Assembly (NCBI RefSeq): GCF_016765585.1
Contig: NZ_JAESWC010000002.1
Location: 124,001-188,000 of the forward strand
Direction: 5' to 3'
Source of the DNA: Clostridium rhizosphaerae
GTDB taxonomy: Bacteria > Bacillota > Clostridia > Clostridiales > Clostridiaceae
DNA length: 64,000 nucleotides
This document shows positions 17,427-27,711 of the stretch, piece by piece (position 1 is the stretch's first letter; the number at the start of each line of letters is the position of its first letter). The position numbers and the translations under genes were made by a program. The notes under the pieces were generated by a model. The model saw nothing but the letters and a program-made list of their open reading frames with translations. It was not told the DNA's origin and did not search any database.

Positions 17427-19547
17427 CTATTTTTCAGTTTCCTTTTCATCATTTTCTGATTCTGAATCTCTAATAGCATCTTTCCTCGAAAGATTAATTC
17501 TACCCTGATTATCAATTTCTGTAACCTTAACTAAAATTTCATCACCAACAGAAACAATATCTTCAACTTTGTTAACTCTTGCAAAATCCAATTTTGATAT
17601 ATGTACTAATCCTTCTTTACCTGGCAGTATTTCCACAAATGCACCAAAGTTTGCAATCTTAGTTACTTTACCAAGGTAGATTTCGCCGACCTTTATTTCT
17701 CTAGTTAAATCATCTATGATTTTTAGGGCTCTTTCCGCACCAATACTATCATTAGACATAACAAAAACTTTTCCATCATCTTTTATATCAATTTTAACTC
17801 CAGTTTCAGCTATTATTCTATTAATAGTTTTGCCTCCTGTACCTATAACATCTCTGATTTTTTCAGGATCTATTGTTATTGTATAGGCTCTTGGTGCATA
17901 CTTGGAAAGTTCTTTTCTAGGAGCAGGTATACATTCGTTGATTTTATCTAAGATATACAGTCTTGCTTTTCGTGCATCTTCGATTGATTTTTTTATACAC
18001 TCATTAGAAATTCCTTTTATCTTTGTATCTATTTGTATTGCTGTTATTCCTTTTTCTGTACCTGCTACTTTGAAGTCCATGTCTCCAAAGAAGTCTTCTA
18101 TCCCCTGAATATCAGTTAAGACTTCCTCTTTAGTTAAATCTTCACTTGTAACTAATCCCATAGCAATTCCTGCAGCCGGTCTCTTTATTGGTACACCAGC
18201 ATCAAGAAGTGCAAGCGTACTACCACAAACACTGGCTTGAGATGTAGAACCATTCGAGCTTAAAACTTCTGAGACTAATCTAATAGTGTATGGGAACTCT
18301 TCCTCTGATGGAATAAGAGGTTCTAAAGCCTTTTCAGCTAACGCTCCATGTCCTATTTCTCTTCTTCCAGGTCCTCTTAAAGGTTTTACCTCTCCTACGC
18401 TGTAAGATGGGAAATTATAATGGTGCATATATCTCTTAAATTCTTCTTCACCAATACCATCCAAAATTTGAACGTCACCTAAAGCACCAATTGTAGCAAC
18501 TGTCATAACTTGAGTTAACCCTCTAGTAAATAATCCAGTTCCATGTGTTCTAGGTAATAGAGCTACTTCACAGCCTATAGGTCTTATTTGATCAAATGAT
18601 CTTCCGTCAGGCCTTCTTTTTTCGTTTAATATCATATTTCTAACTACTTCTTTTTGAATTCTATAAACAACGTCAGATATGTCAGAAGAGTTATCAGGAT
18701 ATTTTTCAGCAAAGGTTTCACTAATTTTAGATTTAGCTGAATCCATTGCTTCATTTCTCTTATCTTTGTCGGTTATGTACATAGCATCTTTGATTAGATT
18801 GAAGGAGAATTCTCTCACTTCGTTTTCTAATTCCTTCGCTACCTTATAAAGCTCTGGAACTATTTTTTCTTTACCTATCTTAGCCATAGCTTCTTCTTGG
18901 AATTTTACTATGTTTCTACATTCCTCAAAACCAAACATAATAGCATCATACATTACATCATCTGGTATCTCATCGCCGCCAGCTTCAAGCATTATTACTC
19001 TTTCCTTAGTAGCGCAAACGGTAAGATTTAATATACTCTGCTCTCTTTCTTTCGATGTAGGGTTTAAAATAAAATTGCCATCAATTAAACCAACAGATAC
19101 AGCGCCAACAGGATCTGTGAATGGAATACTCGAAATACATAAAGCAACAGATGCTGCATTAATTGCTAAGATTTCAGGAAGATTATCGGGTTCAACAGAC
19201 ATTACAGTACAAACAACCTGAACGTCATTCCTATATCCTTTTGGAAATAAAGGTCTTAGAGGTCTATCTATAGCTCTGCCATTTAAAATAGCCTTCTCTG
19301 AAGGTTTTCCTTCTCTTTTAATAAACCCTCCTGGAATTTTCCCTACTGCATATAACCTCTCTTCGTATTCTACACTTAGAGGAAAGAAATCAATCCCCTC
19401 TCTTGGTTTTTGTGAAGCATTTACATTAGTAAGAACTACAGTATCTCCATAACTAACCAATAAAGCACAATTTGATAACATACCGACTTTACCATATTCA
19501 ATTTTAAGTTTTCTACCTGCAACGGTGGTTTCTAGTATATTACTCAT
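17427..19547 (-). CDS. pnp: Polyribonucleotide nucleotidyltransferase (PNPase)
   Basis: 706 residues: two RNase PH domains separated by a helical domain, then KH ([13 protein letters not shown]) and S1 ([20 protein letters not shown]) RNA-binding domains and an acidic tail. It degrades RNA 3' to 5' by phosphorolysis in the cytoplasm. The start is the ATG at 19547, 7 bases after GGGAGG; the ORF open to 19565 uses a TTG inside the leader. Own promoter at 19601-19629 and own terminator, directly downstream of rpsO as usual. Confidence 0.97.
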   Translation of the reverse strand: MSNILETTVAGRKLKIEYGKVGMLSNCALLVSYGDTVVLTNVNASQKPREGIDFFPLSVEYEERLYAVGKIPGGFIKREGKPSEKAILNGRAIDRPLRPLFPKGYRNDVQVVCTVMSVEPDNLPEILAINAASVALCISSIPFTDPVGAVSVGLIDGNFILNPTSKEREQSILNLTVCATKERVIMLEAGGDEIPDDVMYDAIMFGFEECRNIVKFQEEAMAKIGKEKIVPELYKVAKELENEVREFSFNLIKDAMYITDKDKRNEAMDSAKSKISETFAEKYPDNSSDISDVVYRIQKEVVRNMILNEKRRPDGRSFDQIRPIGCEVALLPRTHGTGLFTRGLTQVMTVATIGALGDVQILDGIGEEEFKRYMHHYNFPSYSVGEVKPLRGPGRREIGHGALAEKALEPLIPSEEEFPYTIRLVSEVLSSNGSTSQASVCGSTLALLDAGVPIKRPAAGIAMGLVTSEDLTKEEVLTDIQGIEDFFGDMDFKVAGTEKGITAIQIDTKIKGISNECIKKSIEDARKARLYILDKINECIPAPRKELSKYAPRAYTITIDPEKIRDVIGTGGKTINRIIAETGVKIDIKDDGKVFVMSNDSIGAERALKIIDDLTREIKVGEIYLGKVTKIANFGAFVEILPGKEGLVHISKLDFARVNKVEDIVSVGDEILVKVTEIDNQGRINLSRKDAIRDSESENDEKETEK

Positions 19548-19600
19548 ACATTTACCTCCCTTCAATGTACACTTATAGTATTATCTACTAAAAATTATTT

Positions 19601-19629
19601 ATTATAAAATTTAATCTATTTGTAGTAAA
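19601..19629 (-). promoter_or_regulatory. Promoter of pnp
   Basis: TTTACT (19624-19629), 17 bp, TATAAT (19601-19606) on the minus strand, between the rpsO terminator and pnp. Confidence 0.65.
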
Positions 19630-19639
19630 TAATTTTAAA

Positions 19640-19665
19640 ATAATAGAGCGGTGTTGACCCGCTCT
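19640..19665 (-). terminator. Terminator of rpsO
   Basis: AGAGCGG (19645-19651) with CCGCTCT (19659-19665), 7-base loop, then ATTATTTT on the minus strand. Confidence 0.8.
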
Positions 19666-19668
19666 TGA

Positions 19669-19932
19669 TTATCTTCTTAATCCAAGTTTTTCAACAATAT
19701 CACGATACCTTTGAATATCTTCTTTAGCTAAATAATTTAGAAGACCTCTTCTTTTACCAACCATCATAAGAAGACCTCTTCTTGAATGGTGATCTTTTTT
19801 ATGGCTCTTTAAGTGATCTGTTAAATGATTAATTCTTTCTGTTAGTAAAGCTATTTGAACTTCTGGAGAACCAGTATCTCCTTCATGTCTTTTATATAGC
19901 TCAATTATCTCTTGTTTTTTTGCCTTTTCCAT
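19669..19932 (-). CDS. rpsO: 30S ribosomal protein S15
   Basis: 87 residues, the normal length. The signature [19 protein letters not shown] and the [12 protein letters not shown] basic segment are present. S15 binds 16S rRNA helices 20-22 and nucleates the platform of the small subunit. GGAGG precedes the ATG by 8 bases. It is transcribed alone from a strong promoter through a folded leader, then terminated before pnp. Confidence 0.98.
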   Translation of the reverse strand: MEKAKKQEIIELYKRHEGDTGSPEVQIALLTERINHLTDHLKSHKKDHHSRRGLLMMVGKRRGLLNYLAKEDIQRYRDIVEKLGLRR

Positions 19933-19944
19933 TGTAACACCTCC

Positions 19945-20010
19945 AAAAATTATCCCCTTTATCCCAAGAATTACGTTGGCAATTCGTTGTTCTTAGCATA
20001 AGGTTCACGC
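19945..20010 (-). promoter_or_regulatory. Structured 5' leader of rpsO (candidate S15 autoregulatory leader)
   Basis: The transcribed leader is about 70 nt. CTAAGAA (19993-19999) can pair with TTCTTGG (19966-19972) to give a 7-bp stem with two wobble pairs, closing a loop that contains a short ACG/CGT pairing. rpsO leaders in several Firmicutes bind S15. Assignment here rests on position and fold only. Confidence 0.45.
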
Positions 20011-20014
20011 AAGT

Positions 20015-20043
20015 ATTATAACAAATATATAATATAATGTAAA
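20015..20043 (-). promoter_or_regulatory. Sigma-A promoter of rpsO
   Basis: TTTACA (20038-20043), 17 bp, TATAAT (20015-20020) on the minus strand. Confidence 0.7.
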
Positions 20044-20059
20044 TTACTTTTTGTTCTTT

Positions 20060-20995
20060 TTAATCAATTTTTTGCAAAACTTGACTTTCAGCATAAAATT
20101 TATCTTTTTCAAGCTGTCTAATAAGGTCATCTAAGCTATCAAACTTTATTTCATCTCTCATTTTTTCAATAAAATAGACTTTTATATTTTCATCATATAT
20201 ATTCTTATTAAAATCTAATATATAAGTTTCTATTGAAATTTTAATATTTATAGGTTCTACTGTTGGATTATATCCTACACTAGTAATACCTTTATAAAAT
20301 ATTCCGTTGTATTCGATGGTTGTATAATAAACTCCTGTAGCAGGAAGAATGAATTCGGTATTGTATTGTAAATTTACAGTCGGGAAACCTAATTTTCTGC
20401 CAAGCTGTTTTCCTTTTATAACTTTACCCTTAAGCATGAAAGGTTGAAACAACATTTTATTAGCTTCTGCAACATTTCCGTCTGATATTAAATTTCTAAT
20501 TCTCGAACTACTAATAACATTATCGTTATACATAACAGAATCCATAACGATTAACTCAAAGTTAAGTCTTTTGCTTAATTTCTCAAGCAATGATACATCT
20601 CCTGCATTTTTATAACCAAATTTATAGTTAAAACCAACAATTATACCAGCGGCATTGTAAAATTCAAGCATATTCATAACAAATTGCTCTGGAACAATTT
20701 TCATATAATCTATATTAAAATCCACTAAATTTACGATATCTATTCCGATTTTATCCAATATATTAAGTTTTGATTCATTGTCCATTAATAATTTAGGAAC
20801 TTTATCTTTATTTATAATACTAAGTGGATGATTATTAAAGGTATATACCATGCTTTTAACCTTATTATGTTTTGATAATTCCAGTGTTTTATTAATTAAA
20901 CTCATATGACCAATATGTAAACCATCAAAACTTCCAAGTGCTATATAGGTTTTAAAACTTAGTTTACTATCAAAATTATCTTGTAAAACTATCAT
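20060..20995 (-). CDS. ribF: Bifunctional riboflavin kinase / FMN adenylyltransferase
   Basis: 311 residues. The N-terminal nucleotidyltransferase has GSFDGLHIGH and SSSRIRNLI; the C-terminal flavokinase has KGKQLGRKLGFPTVNL and the GVYYTTIEYNG strand. Together they turn riboflavin into FMN and FAD. It lies 11 bp after truB, the usual partner. GGAG stands 8 bases before the ATG. Confidence 0.95.
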   Translation of the reverse strand: MIVLQDNFDSKLSFKTYIALGSFDGLHIGHMSLINKTLELSKHNKVKSMVYTFNNHPLSIINKDKVPKLLMDNESKLNILDKIGIDIVNLVDFNIDYMKIVPEQFVMNMLEFYNAAGIIVGFNYKFGYKNAGDVSLLEKLSKRLNFELIVMDSVMYNDNVISSSRIRNLISDGNVAEANKMLFQPFMLKGKVIKGKQLGRKLGFPTVNLQYNTEFILPATGVYYTTIEYNGIFYKGITSVGYNPTVEPINIKISIETYILDFNKNIYDENIKVYFIEKMRDEIKFDSLDDLIRQLEKDKFYAESQVLQKID

Positions 20996-21006
20996 AATTA
21001 CTGCTC

Positions 21007-21876
21007 CTAAACTAATAATTTAATGATTTTAAATCCCTCTTCATCTCTTTTGCCCAAACCTATAAACTTATTGGTATCAACATAAACTCTGAGAATCTTA
21101 TCCATATCTATAGAATTTATAATAAATGTGTTTTTTATTTTAACACCATTTAGTAATAACTTTTCGTACTTATTACTAAACGAAACCTTATCAAATATAT
21201 TTAGAGAATGTTCTATTTGCAATATATTTTTTGATATAATTTCTTCGTCAAGCGAATAAAAATCAATTGAATTTTCTTTTTTAAAATTACCAGTCTGCGT
21301 GCGTTCCAAATTCCACATAATTCCGCCTGTACCTAAATTGTTACCTATATCATGACATAAACTCCTTATATAGGTGCCTTTAGAACAAGTTACAATAAAA
21401 GTGATAATGGGTAGAGAAATGTCTTCAATAGTTATATCAAAAATTGTTATATTTCTCTTGTTCCTTTCTATTACTATCCCCTGTCTCGCAAGTTCATATA
21501 ATCTTTTACCATTAACTTTTAAAGCGGAATACATAGGCGGTTCTTGTTCAATCTCCCCTATATACTGATTAAAGATTCTCAATATTGCTTCTTCAGAAAT
21601 ATTCACTTTCTTTTCGGAAATAATACTTCCTTCTCTGTCATAAGTATCAGTAGTAATTCCTAGTTTCAATTGTGCCCTGTATGTTTTTGTTTCACTCATT
21701 AAATAATCTACTATCTTTGTAGCTTTACCAACACATATAGGCAGTACTCCAGAAGCCAATGGATCTAAAGTACCAGTATGACCTACTTTTCTTGTGTTAC
21801 ATAGTTTCATTATTTTTCTAACTACATCAAACGAACTAATACCAGAAGGTTTATAAATATTTAAAACTCCATCCAT
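21007..21876 (-). CDS. truB: tRNA pseudouridine-55 synthase
   Basis: 289 residues. The catalytic aspartate is in GHTGTLDPLASGVLPI near residue 38. It isomerises U55 in the T-loop of tRNAs. Start and stop signals overlap: the nrnA TAA and truB ATG share one base (TAATG), suggesting translational coupling, as there is no strong separate ribosome binding site. The C-terminal region is shorter than in E. coli TruB and the PUA-like part is poorly conserved. Confidence 0.95.
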   Translation of the reverse strand: MDGVLNIYKPSGISSFDVVRKIMKLCNTRKVGHTGTLDPLASGVLPICVGKATKIVDYLMSETKTYRAQLKLGITTDTYDREGSIISEKKVNISEEAILRIFNQYIGEIEQEPPMYSALKVNGKRLYELARQGIVIERNKRNITIFDITIEDISLPIITFIVTCSKGTYIRSLCHDIGNNLGTGGIMWNLERTQTGNFKKENSIDFYSLDEEIISKNILQIEHSLNIFDKVSFSNKYEKLLLNGVKIKNTFIINSIDMDKILRVYVDTNKFIGLGKRDEEGFKIIKLLV

Positions 21877-22832
21877 TATATCAACTCTTTTTCAATAACT
21901 TTTAATATTACGTCCTCGGCCTCTTTGACTCCTATTTTTAAGGTAGCGCCTGCTGCTCTAATATGTCCGCCACCACCAAAACTTTCGGCTATTTTTCTAA
22001 CATCTAGAAATGATTTTGATCTTAAACTTACTTTGACACACTCGTCACATTCCTTAATTAGAACAGCAGCTTCTACTGAATCAATATTCATGCCTAAATC
22101 CACTAAATATGAGGTATCTGTAAGCTCTATATTTAAATTTTCCAGCATTTTTTTTGTGAATTTCATAACACAAACTTGATTGCTGAAAGCTAGATAAGAA
22201 CTATCTATAACCTTTCCCATAAGCTTTATGTGATTAAATTTTTTGTTCTCAAAAATTAATCTATGTATATCACTAAATTTAACACCAGAGATTAATAATT
22301 CACTTACAATTGAGTGTGTTCTACTAGTTGTATTTGAATGCTTAAAACCGCCAGTATCGGATAAAATTGAAGTATATATACATGTTGCTATATCAACATC
22401 AAGCTCAACCTGTAATAATTTCATAATTTCAAAGATAAGTTCTCCAACAGATGAAGCTTTGGTATCTATAAAATTAATATCACCATAAAAGTCGTTAGAA
22501 ATATGATGATCTATGTTAACTAGAGTATATTCTTTTTTATCAAAATCTATTTTAGCAGATATTCTTTCGTAGTTACCGCAATCTAATACTACTATAGAGT
22601 CGAGAGAGTTCTCACTAATTCTAAACTCATTCATTATAGAATTTAAATAAGGCAAGAAGCTATATGTTTCAGGAATTTTATCACTTGAAACTATATAAGC
22701 TTCCTTTCCTAGTTTTTTTAGTACAAGCATGAGAGCTAAAGCGCTGCCTAACGAATCACCATCTGGAGAAACATGAAAGGTAATTCCAACTGAAGTACTT
22801 TTTTTTAGTACTTCAACAACCTTATTTATCAT
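21876..22832 (-). CDS. nrnA: DHH-family oligoribonuclease / pAp phosphatase
   Basis: 318 residues. DHH motifs are DGDSLGS, VVLDCGNY, and the NIDHHISN signature; the DHHA1 domain ends in GGGGHIRAAG. NrnA removes the last nucleotides of degraded RNA and dephosphorylates 3'-phosphoadenosine 5'-phosphate. The ATG at 22832 lies 10 bases after AAAGGAG and is preferred over an ATG 9 bases upstream that abuts it. It is placed between rbfA and truB, a common clostridial order; the start overlaps the rbfA end by 11 bases. Confidence 0.93.
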   Translation of the reverse strand: MINKVVEVLKKSTSVGITFHVSPDGDSLGSALALMLVLKKLGKEAYIVSSDKIPETYSFLPYLNSIMNEFRISENSLDSIVVLDCGNYERISAKIDFDKKEYTLVNIDHHISNDFYGDINFIDTKASSVGELIFEIMKLLQVELDVDIATCIYTSILSDTGGFKHSNTTSRTHSIVSELLISGVKFSDIHRLIFENKKFNHIKLMGKVIDSSYLAFSNQVCVMKFTKKMLENLNIELTDTSYLVDLGMNIDSVEAAVLIKECDECVKVSLRSKSFLDVRKIAESFGGGGHIRAAGATLKIGVKEAEDVILKVIEKELI

Positions 22833-23184
22833 GCTTAACATTCTCCTTTAAACTCTCAATTAGTGAATTAATATGCATGCCGTGCTCTATAGCATTATCA
22901 AGCTCTATTAATATCTCGGGAGTATATCTCAAATTTACCCTATGACCTACTTCACGTCTTATAAATCCAGAAGAACTTTTAAGAGCACTAAGTGAAGCAT
23001 TCTTTTCTTCTTCCTTACCGAATATACTGACGAATACTTTAGCGTATCTTAAGTCTTTTGTTACATCAACTCTCGTTACGCTTACCATAGCAGTTAATCT
23101 TGGATCTCGAATTTCATTATGGATTATATCACTAATTTCCTTTTTAATCTCTTCATTAATTCTCCCGCTTCGGTATTTAGCCAT
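22822..23184 (-). CDS. rbfA: Ribosome-binding factor A
   Basis: 120 residues with the KH-like RbfA fold: EIKKEISDIIHNEIRDPRL, VTRVDVTKDLRYAKVFVS, and RYTPEILIELDNAIEHG. It assists late maturation of the 30S subunit near the 5' end of 16S rRNA. GGAGAGGA lies 5 bases before the ATG. It is 21 bp after infB. The ylxP gene often found between infB and rbfA in Bacillus is absent. Confidence 0.96.
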   Translation of the reverse strand: MAKYRSGRINEEIKKEISDIIHNEIRDPRLTAMVSVTRVDVTKDLRYAKVFVSIFGKEEEKNASLSALKSSSGFIRREVGHRVNLRYTPEILIELDNAIEHGMHINSLIESLKENVKHDK

Positions 23185-23205
23185 GCAATCCTCTCCTTTT
23201 CAGTA

Positions 23206-25299
23206 TTATAATTGCTTAGGTTTAATTTCTTCCATAGTATAAGCTTCTATAATATCGCCTTCTTTTAAGTCGTTGAATTTTTCGACACTAAGACCACATT
23301 CATATCCGGCAGCTGCTTCTTTTACGTCATCTTTGAATCTTTTTAAAGAAGCCAAAGTTGACTCGAAAATTACAATTCCGTCCCTTATAACTCTAACGCT
23401 GCTGTTTCTTGTAATTTTACCATTCAATACATAACATCCTGCAATTGTTCCAACATTAGAAATTTTATATGTCATTCTTACTTCAGCCTTACCTAAAACA
23501 ACTTCTTTGTATTCAGGCTCTAACATTCCAATCATTGCTGATTTTATATCATCTATAGCATCATATATAATTCTGTAAGTTTTTATATCAACCTTCTCTT
23601 TTTCAGCAAGTGCTGCTGCATTAGTATCAGGTCGTACATTAAAACCAATTATTATGGCATTAGAAGCAGTGGCAAGAATAACATCTGTTTCAGTAATTGC
23701 TCCTACTGCACCATGTATTATTCTAACTTTTACATTATCAGTAGATAATTTCTCAAAAGATTGCTTTACAGCCTCTACAGAACCTTGAACATCGGCTTTT
23801 ACAATAATTCCTAGTTCTTTAACTTTTCCTTCTTGAATTTGACTATATAAGTCTTCTAGAGAAACTTTGTTTGTAGACTGTAAATGTTCTGCTCTGAACT
23901 TATCTTTTCTCTTTTCAGCCATTTCTCTTGCAGTTTTTTCATCTTTTGTAACATTAAACTTATCTCCAGCAGCAGGAACTTCCGATAGTCCTAAAATCTC
24001 TACAGGAATGGAAGGTCCAGCATGCTTAATTTTTTTGCCCTTATCATCAAACATAGCTCTTATTCTTCCATAAGTAGTTCCTACAAGTATAGAATCCCCT
24101 ACATGAAGTGTACCATTTTGAACTAATAAAGTAGCTACAGGACCTCTGCCTTTATCTAGCTTTGCTTCAACAACTGTACCTTTCGCATTTCTATTAGGGT
24201 TCCCTTTTAATTCTTGAATTTCAGAGGTTAATATAATCATTTCTAAAAGATTATCTATACCTTCTTTAGTATGAGCAGAAACAGGAACGCAAATAGTGTC
24301 GCCACCCCAGTCTTCTGATACTAATCCATACTCGGTTAATTCCTGTTTTACCCTGTCAGGATTAGCACTAGCTCTATCCATTTTATTAATTGCTATTATC
24401 ATAGGTACATTAGCCGCTTTACAGTGATTAATAGCCTCTATAGTTTGAGGCATAACCCCATCATCCGCTGCAACTACTAAAACTACTATATCTGTAATTT
24501 GAGCCCCACGTGCCCTCATAGCAGTAAATGCTTCATGTCCTGGAGTATCTAGGAAAGTTATTTTTTCATCGTTTATTGTTACTGTATAAGCACCAATATG
24601 CTGAGTTATACCGCCGGCTTCTGTTTCAGTCACCTTTGATTTTTTTATTGCATCAAGTAAAGAAGTCTTACCATGGTCAACATGACCCATTATAGTTACG
24701 ATAGGAGGTCGTTTTTCAGCATCTAAATCTTCTTCAGCATCGAGCTCTACTTCAACATTTACATGTGTGTCTTCTTTTTTTGATATAGTAACTTCAAATT
24801 TTTCTGCAACTTTTTCTGCAATATTAAAATCTATCTCTTGATTTATTGCAGCCATTACTCCCATAAATATTAATTGCTTGATAACTTCAGTTGTAGGTTT
24901 GTTTAATTTTTCTGACAACTCTTTTACAGTAATGGTATCACCTACTTCTATAATTGAGCTATCAGATGTATTTACTACATCATTCTCTTCGTTTAAATCC
25001 TCTAGACTAAAAAAATCGTTTTTGCTTTTCTTCTTGTTTTTCTTAACTTTAACTTTTTCTTCAGCTAATTCTTCATATTTTTCTATAATATCTTCATCTT
25101 CAGTTTGAGCTGCTGTAGTTTTTTCTTGAGATTTATTACTTTCTTTAATTAATTCTTTGATTAACTCACTATCTTCTTCTTCTATTACACTCATGTGATT
25201 CTTAACATTAATGTTAAACTCTTCTGATAATAAATTAATCAAGTCCTTGCTTGATACGTCTAATTCCTTTGCTAATTCATATACTCTTATTTTTGACAT
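23206..25299 (-). CDS. infB: Translation initiation factor IF-2
   Basis: 697 residues, in the short Gram-positive size range. Two IF2-N subdomains are seen (about 1-50 and 120-175) joined by a charged linker, then the G domain with [12 protein letters not shown] (about 205), DTPGHEAF and NKMD, then domains II-IV ending in the fMet-tRNA-binding C2 region. It places initiator tRNA on the 30S subunit. GGGGGTG precedes the ATG. It lies in the nusA operon order conserved across Firmicutes. Confidence 0.97.
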   Translation of the reverse strand: MSKIRVYELAKELDVSSKDLINLLSEEFNINVKNHMSVIEEEDSELIKELIKESNKSQEKTTAAQTEDEDIIEKYEELAEEKVKVKKNKKKSKNDFFSLEDLNEENDVVNTSDSSIIEVGDTITVKELSEKLNKPTTEVIKQLIFMGVMAAINQEIDFNIAEKVAEKFEVTISKKEDTHVNVEVELDAEEDLDAEKRPPIVTIMGHVDHGKTSLLDAIKKSKVTETEAGGITQHIGAYTVTINDEKITFLDTPGHEAFTAMRARGAQITDIVVLVVAADDGVMPQTIEAINHCKAANVPMIIAINKMDRASANPDRVKQELTEYGLVSEDWGGDTICVPVSAHTKEGIDNLLEMIILTSEIQELKGNPNRNAKGTVVEAKLDKGRGPVATLLVQNGTLHVGDSILVGTTYGRIRAMFDDKGKKIKHAGPSIPVEILGLSEVPAAGDKFNVTKDEKTAREMAEKRKDKFRAEHLQSTNKVSLEDLYSQIQEGKVKELGIIVKADVQGSVEAVKQSFEKLSTDNVKVRIIHGAVGAITETDVILATASNAIIIGFNVRPDTNAAALAEKEKVDIKTYRIIYDAIDDIKSAMIGMLEPEYKEVVLGKAEVRMTYKISNVGTIAGCYVLNGKITRNSSVRVIRDGIVIFESTLASLKRFKDDVKEAAAGYECGLSVEKFNDLKEGDIIEAYTMEEIKPKQL

Positions 25300-25318
25300 A
25301 TATTCACCCCCGAATTTT

Positions 25319-25621
25319 TTACTGGTTCCATAATTCTAATAGTTTTTTACTCATTTGCTCGTTTGTAACACCTAACACATTAATTTCTGGTTTTCCTAAA
25401 GGTATTGCTAGATCTTCCTTAGTATAAGCTTGAATATAAGGTATTTTGTAGTTATTGCAATATCTGATAAATTTGTCACTAGTATTTTCTGAACAATCTG
25501 AAGATAATATTATTAAAAATAGTTTATTTCTCTTTAATATATCTTCACACTTATTATAACCTTCAACCAAATTACCAGATTTCTTAGTTAAACCTAAAAA
25601 CTGAAGAAACTTATCTCTCAT
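25319..25621 (-). CDS. rplGA: L7Ae-family ribosomal protein (YlxQ/RplGA)
   Basis: 100 residues with the L7Ae/L30e/Gadd45 fold: [14 protein letters not shown], then [16 protein letters not shown] and [13 protein letters not shown]. These proteins bind kink-turn RNA; in Firmicutes YlxQ is of uncertain role. It overlaps rnpM by 11 bases and is 19 bp before infB, so it belongs to the same operon. Confidence 0.9.
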   Translation of the reverse strand: MRDKFLQFLGLTKKSGNLVEGYNKCEDILKRNKLFLIILSSDCSENTSDKFIRYCNNYKIPYIQAYTKEDLAIPLGKPEINVLGVTNEQMSKKLLELWNQ

Positions 25622-25880
25622 CAGCTATCTCTTCTTTCAGTTTATTGTATATTAAATCATCAATTTTTGTTTCTAAATTTTTATCTAGACGTTTTGCTTT
25701 GATAGCTTTTAAAAGGCACTCGTCATTTCTACAAATATAAGCACCTCTACCAGGCTTTTTACCGGTTAAGTCAACAAATATTTTTCCATCATTAGATTTG
25801 ACTATACGTATTAATTCTTTTTTAGGTTTCATTTCCATACAACCTGTGCACATTCGCTGAGGTATTTTTTTGGACTTCAT
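25611..25880 (-). CDS. rnpM: YlxR / RnpM RNA-binding protein
   Basis: About 89 residues. The YlxR fold is marked by IPQRMCTGCMEMKPKKELIR and KKPGRGAYIC, with four conserved cysteines. In B. subtilis this protein binds RNase P RNA and modulates RNase P. ATG at 25880 is preferred; the in-frame GTG at 25889 directly follows the nusA stop and sits on the AGGTGAG site. It is part of the nusA-infB operon. Confidence 0.9.
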   Translation of the reverse strand: MKSKKIPQRMCTGCMEMKPKKELIRIVKSNDGKIFVDLTGKKPGRGAYICRNDECLLKAIKAKRLDKNLETKIDDLIYNKLKEEIADER

Positions 25881-25889
25881 CACACTCAC

Positions 25890-26951
25890 CTACTCATTAC
25901 GATTGTTTAAGCTTTCAGACTGAGACTTGCTCTTTATGTCTATTTTCCAACCAGTAAGTTTTGCAGCAAGTCTGACATTTTGACCTTCTTTTCCTATAGC
26001 TAGTGATAGTTGATTGTCATCAACTATTACTTTTGCTGATTTACTTTCTTCATCTAGAGTTACATCTAAAACTTTTGCGGGACTTAGAGAATTGGATATA
26101 TATTGTTCTGGAAGCTTACTCCACTTTATGATATCTATTTTTTCATTCTTTAACTCATTTACAATACTTTGAACTCTGCTGCCTTTAGGGCCAACACAAG
26201 AACCCATAGCATCAACATTTTCATCATTTGAGTGAACCGATATTTTAGTTCTTGATCCTGCTTCCCTAGCTATGCTTTTAATCTCTACAACTCCATCAAA
26301 TATTTCAGGAACTTCAAGTTCAAACAATCTCTTTACTAGTCCAGGGTGTGTTCTAGATACTACTACTTGGGCGCCTTTGGTTGTATTTTTTACTTCCACT
26401 ATATATAATTTTAATTTATCATTAAAATTATATGCTTCACCTGACATCTGTTCATTTGGTCCAAGTACTGCTTCAATTTTTCCTAAATCTACGAATACAT
26501 TACCTTTATCTTTTCTAATGACAGTACCAGTAATAATATCATACTCTTTTGTTATGAATTCATTATAAATAATGCTTCTTTCTGCTTCTTTAATTCTTTG
26601 TATTACTACCTGTTTAGCAGCTTGAGCAGCAACTCTTCCAAATTTTTTTGGAGTTACTTCAATATCTACAATATCTTCCAATTGATATCTTGGATTTACT
26701 TCTCTTGCTTCCTCTAAAGAAATTTCCTCAACGTCATTTTCAACATTAACAACTACGTTCTTTTGAGAATATACATGGATTTCTCCATTAGCTCTATTCA
26801 TAGTTACTTTTACATTTTGGGTACTTCCTGTAGTATAATTCTTTTTGTAGGCGGCTACTAAAGCATCTTCAATTGTAGTGAAAAGTAAATCTTCACTAAT
26901 ACCCTTTTCTTTAACAATTTCTCTTAAAGCTTCTATAAATTCCTCATTCAT
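25890..26951 (-). CDS. nusA: Transcription termination/antitermination protein NusA
   Basis: 353 residues: N-terminal RNA polymerase-binding domain, S1 domain (GTVIRKDKGNVFVDLGKIEAVL), and two KH domains (MGSCVGPKGSRVQSI and LAIGKEGQNVRLAAKLTGWKI). It lacks the C-terminal acidic repeats of E. coli NusA, as usual in Firmicutes. AAGGAGG precedes the ATG by 9 bases. It lies 13 bp after rimP. Confidence 0.97.
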   Translation of the reverse strand: MNEEFIEALREIVKEKGISEDLLFTTIEDALVAAYKKNYTTGSTQNVKVTMNRANGEIHVYSQKNVVVNVENDVEEISLEEAREVNPRYQLEDIVDIEVTPKKFGRVAAQAAKQVVIQRIKEAERSIIYNEFITKEYDIITGTVIRKDKGNVFVDLGKIEAVLGPNEQMSGEAYNFNDKLKLYIVEVKNTTKGAQVVVSRTHPGLVKRLFELEVPEIFDGVVEIKSIAREAGSRTKISVHSNDENVDAMGSCVGPKGSRVQSIVNELKNEKIDIIKWSKLPEQYISNSLSPAKVLDVTLDEESKSAKVIVDDNQLSLAIGKEGQNVRLAAKLTGWKIDIKSKSQSESLNNRNE

Positions 26952-26964
26952 TTTTGTAACCTCC

Positions 26965-27426
26965 TTAAAAATCCCCTTTTAAATTAATGATTTTTATTAT
27001 TTCCCTTGGAATACTAGTATCAACATTGTCTGAATTAATAATTATTTCTTTAGGATTAAATGAAATTAACTTTCCTTCAAATAACTTTTTGCCGGCATAC
27101 AATTTATTTAATCTTACTATTACTGAATTATTAATATTTTTTTCTAGATGTTTGTCATTATATAAAGTTCTATCTATTCCTGGAGATGATACTTCGAGAT
27201 AATATGAGTCTGAAATAGGATCCTCTGCATCAATAATGTCGCTAACACGTCTGCTTACCTTTTCACAATCATCCAAGCCAATTCCAGAAGAATTATCTAT
27301 ATAAATTCTTAAAAAGTTTTCACCGTTTTCCTTAACATACTCTAGATAGTAAAGTTCATATCCTTCCTCAGCAATACTTGGCTCTATTATTTGATATAAT
27401 CTTTTTATTAAATCATCCTTGTTCAT
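26965..27426 (-). CDS. rimP: Ribosome maturation factor RimP
   Basis: 153 residues with the two RimP domains: EPSIAEEGYELYYLEYVKE and ISDSYYLEVSSPGIDRTL followed by the SH3-like C-terminal part. It helps 30S assembly around S12/S19. It opens the rimP-nusA-infB operon. AAGGAGGG precedes the ATG. In many Firmicutes polC lies upstream of rimP, but here the upstream DNA holds only terminators. Confidence 0.95.
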   Translation of the reverse strand: MNKDDLIKRLYQIIEPSIAEEGYELYYLEYVKENGENFLRIYIDNSSGIGLDDCEKVSRRVSDIIDAEDPISDSYYLEVSSPGIDRTLYNDKHLEKNINNSVIVRLNKLYAGKKLFEGKLISFNPKEIIINSDNVDTSIPREIIKIINLKGDF

Positions 27427-27535
27427 TTATACTCCCTCCTTACCTATATGTTTTACAAAATTATAAAAGTATATTACAGTTATAATAAGTTTTAACTTAA
27501 GTTTACTATTATGGGTTTATATTTAAAATTGTTTA

Positions 27536-27560
27536 TAATAAAACGCAACTTATGTTGCGT
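27536..27560 (-). terminator. Distal terminator after ispG
   Basis: Perfect ACGCAAC (27543-27549) with GTTGCGT (27554-27560), 4-base loop, then TTTATTATAA on the minus strand. Second of two tandem terminators. Confidence 0.8.
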
Positions 27561-27565
27561 CTTAA

Positions 27566-27596
27566 AAATAGAAAAAGCGGGCTTTTACAACCCACT
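27566..27596 (-). terminator. Proximal terminator after ispG
   Basis: AGCGGG (27576-27581) with CCCACT (27591-27596, one G-U pair), 9-base loop, followed on the minus strand by TTTTTC and TATTTTT. It lies about 115 bp past the ispG stop; the 27597-27711 stretch is AT-rich and otherwise featureless. Confidence 0.75.
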
Positions 27597-27711
27597 CCTT
27601 CGCCGAAAAATTATCAGTAATAATTAACTATAAACAGTTTAACACAACAAAAAACTAAATTCAAGGAAAACTTCATTATTTAGCTAAAATAGAGTAAATA
27701 GACTAAGAATT

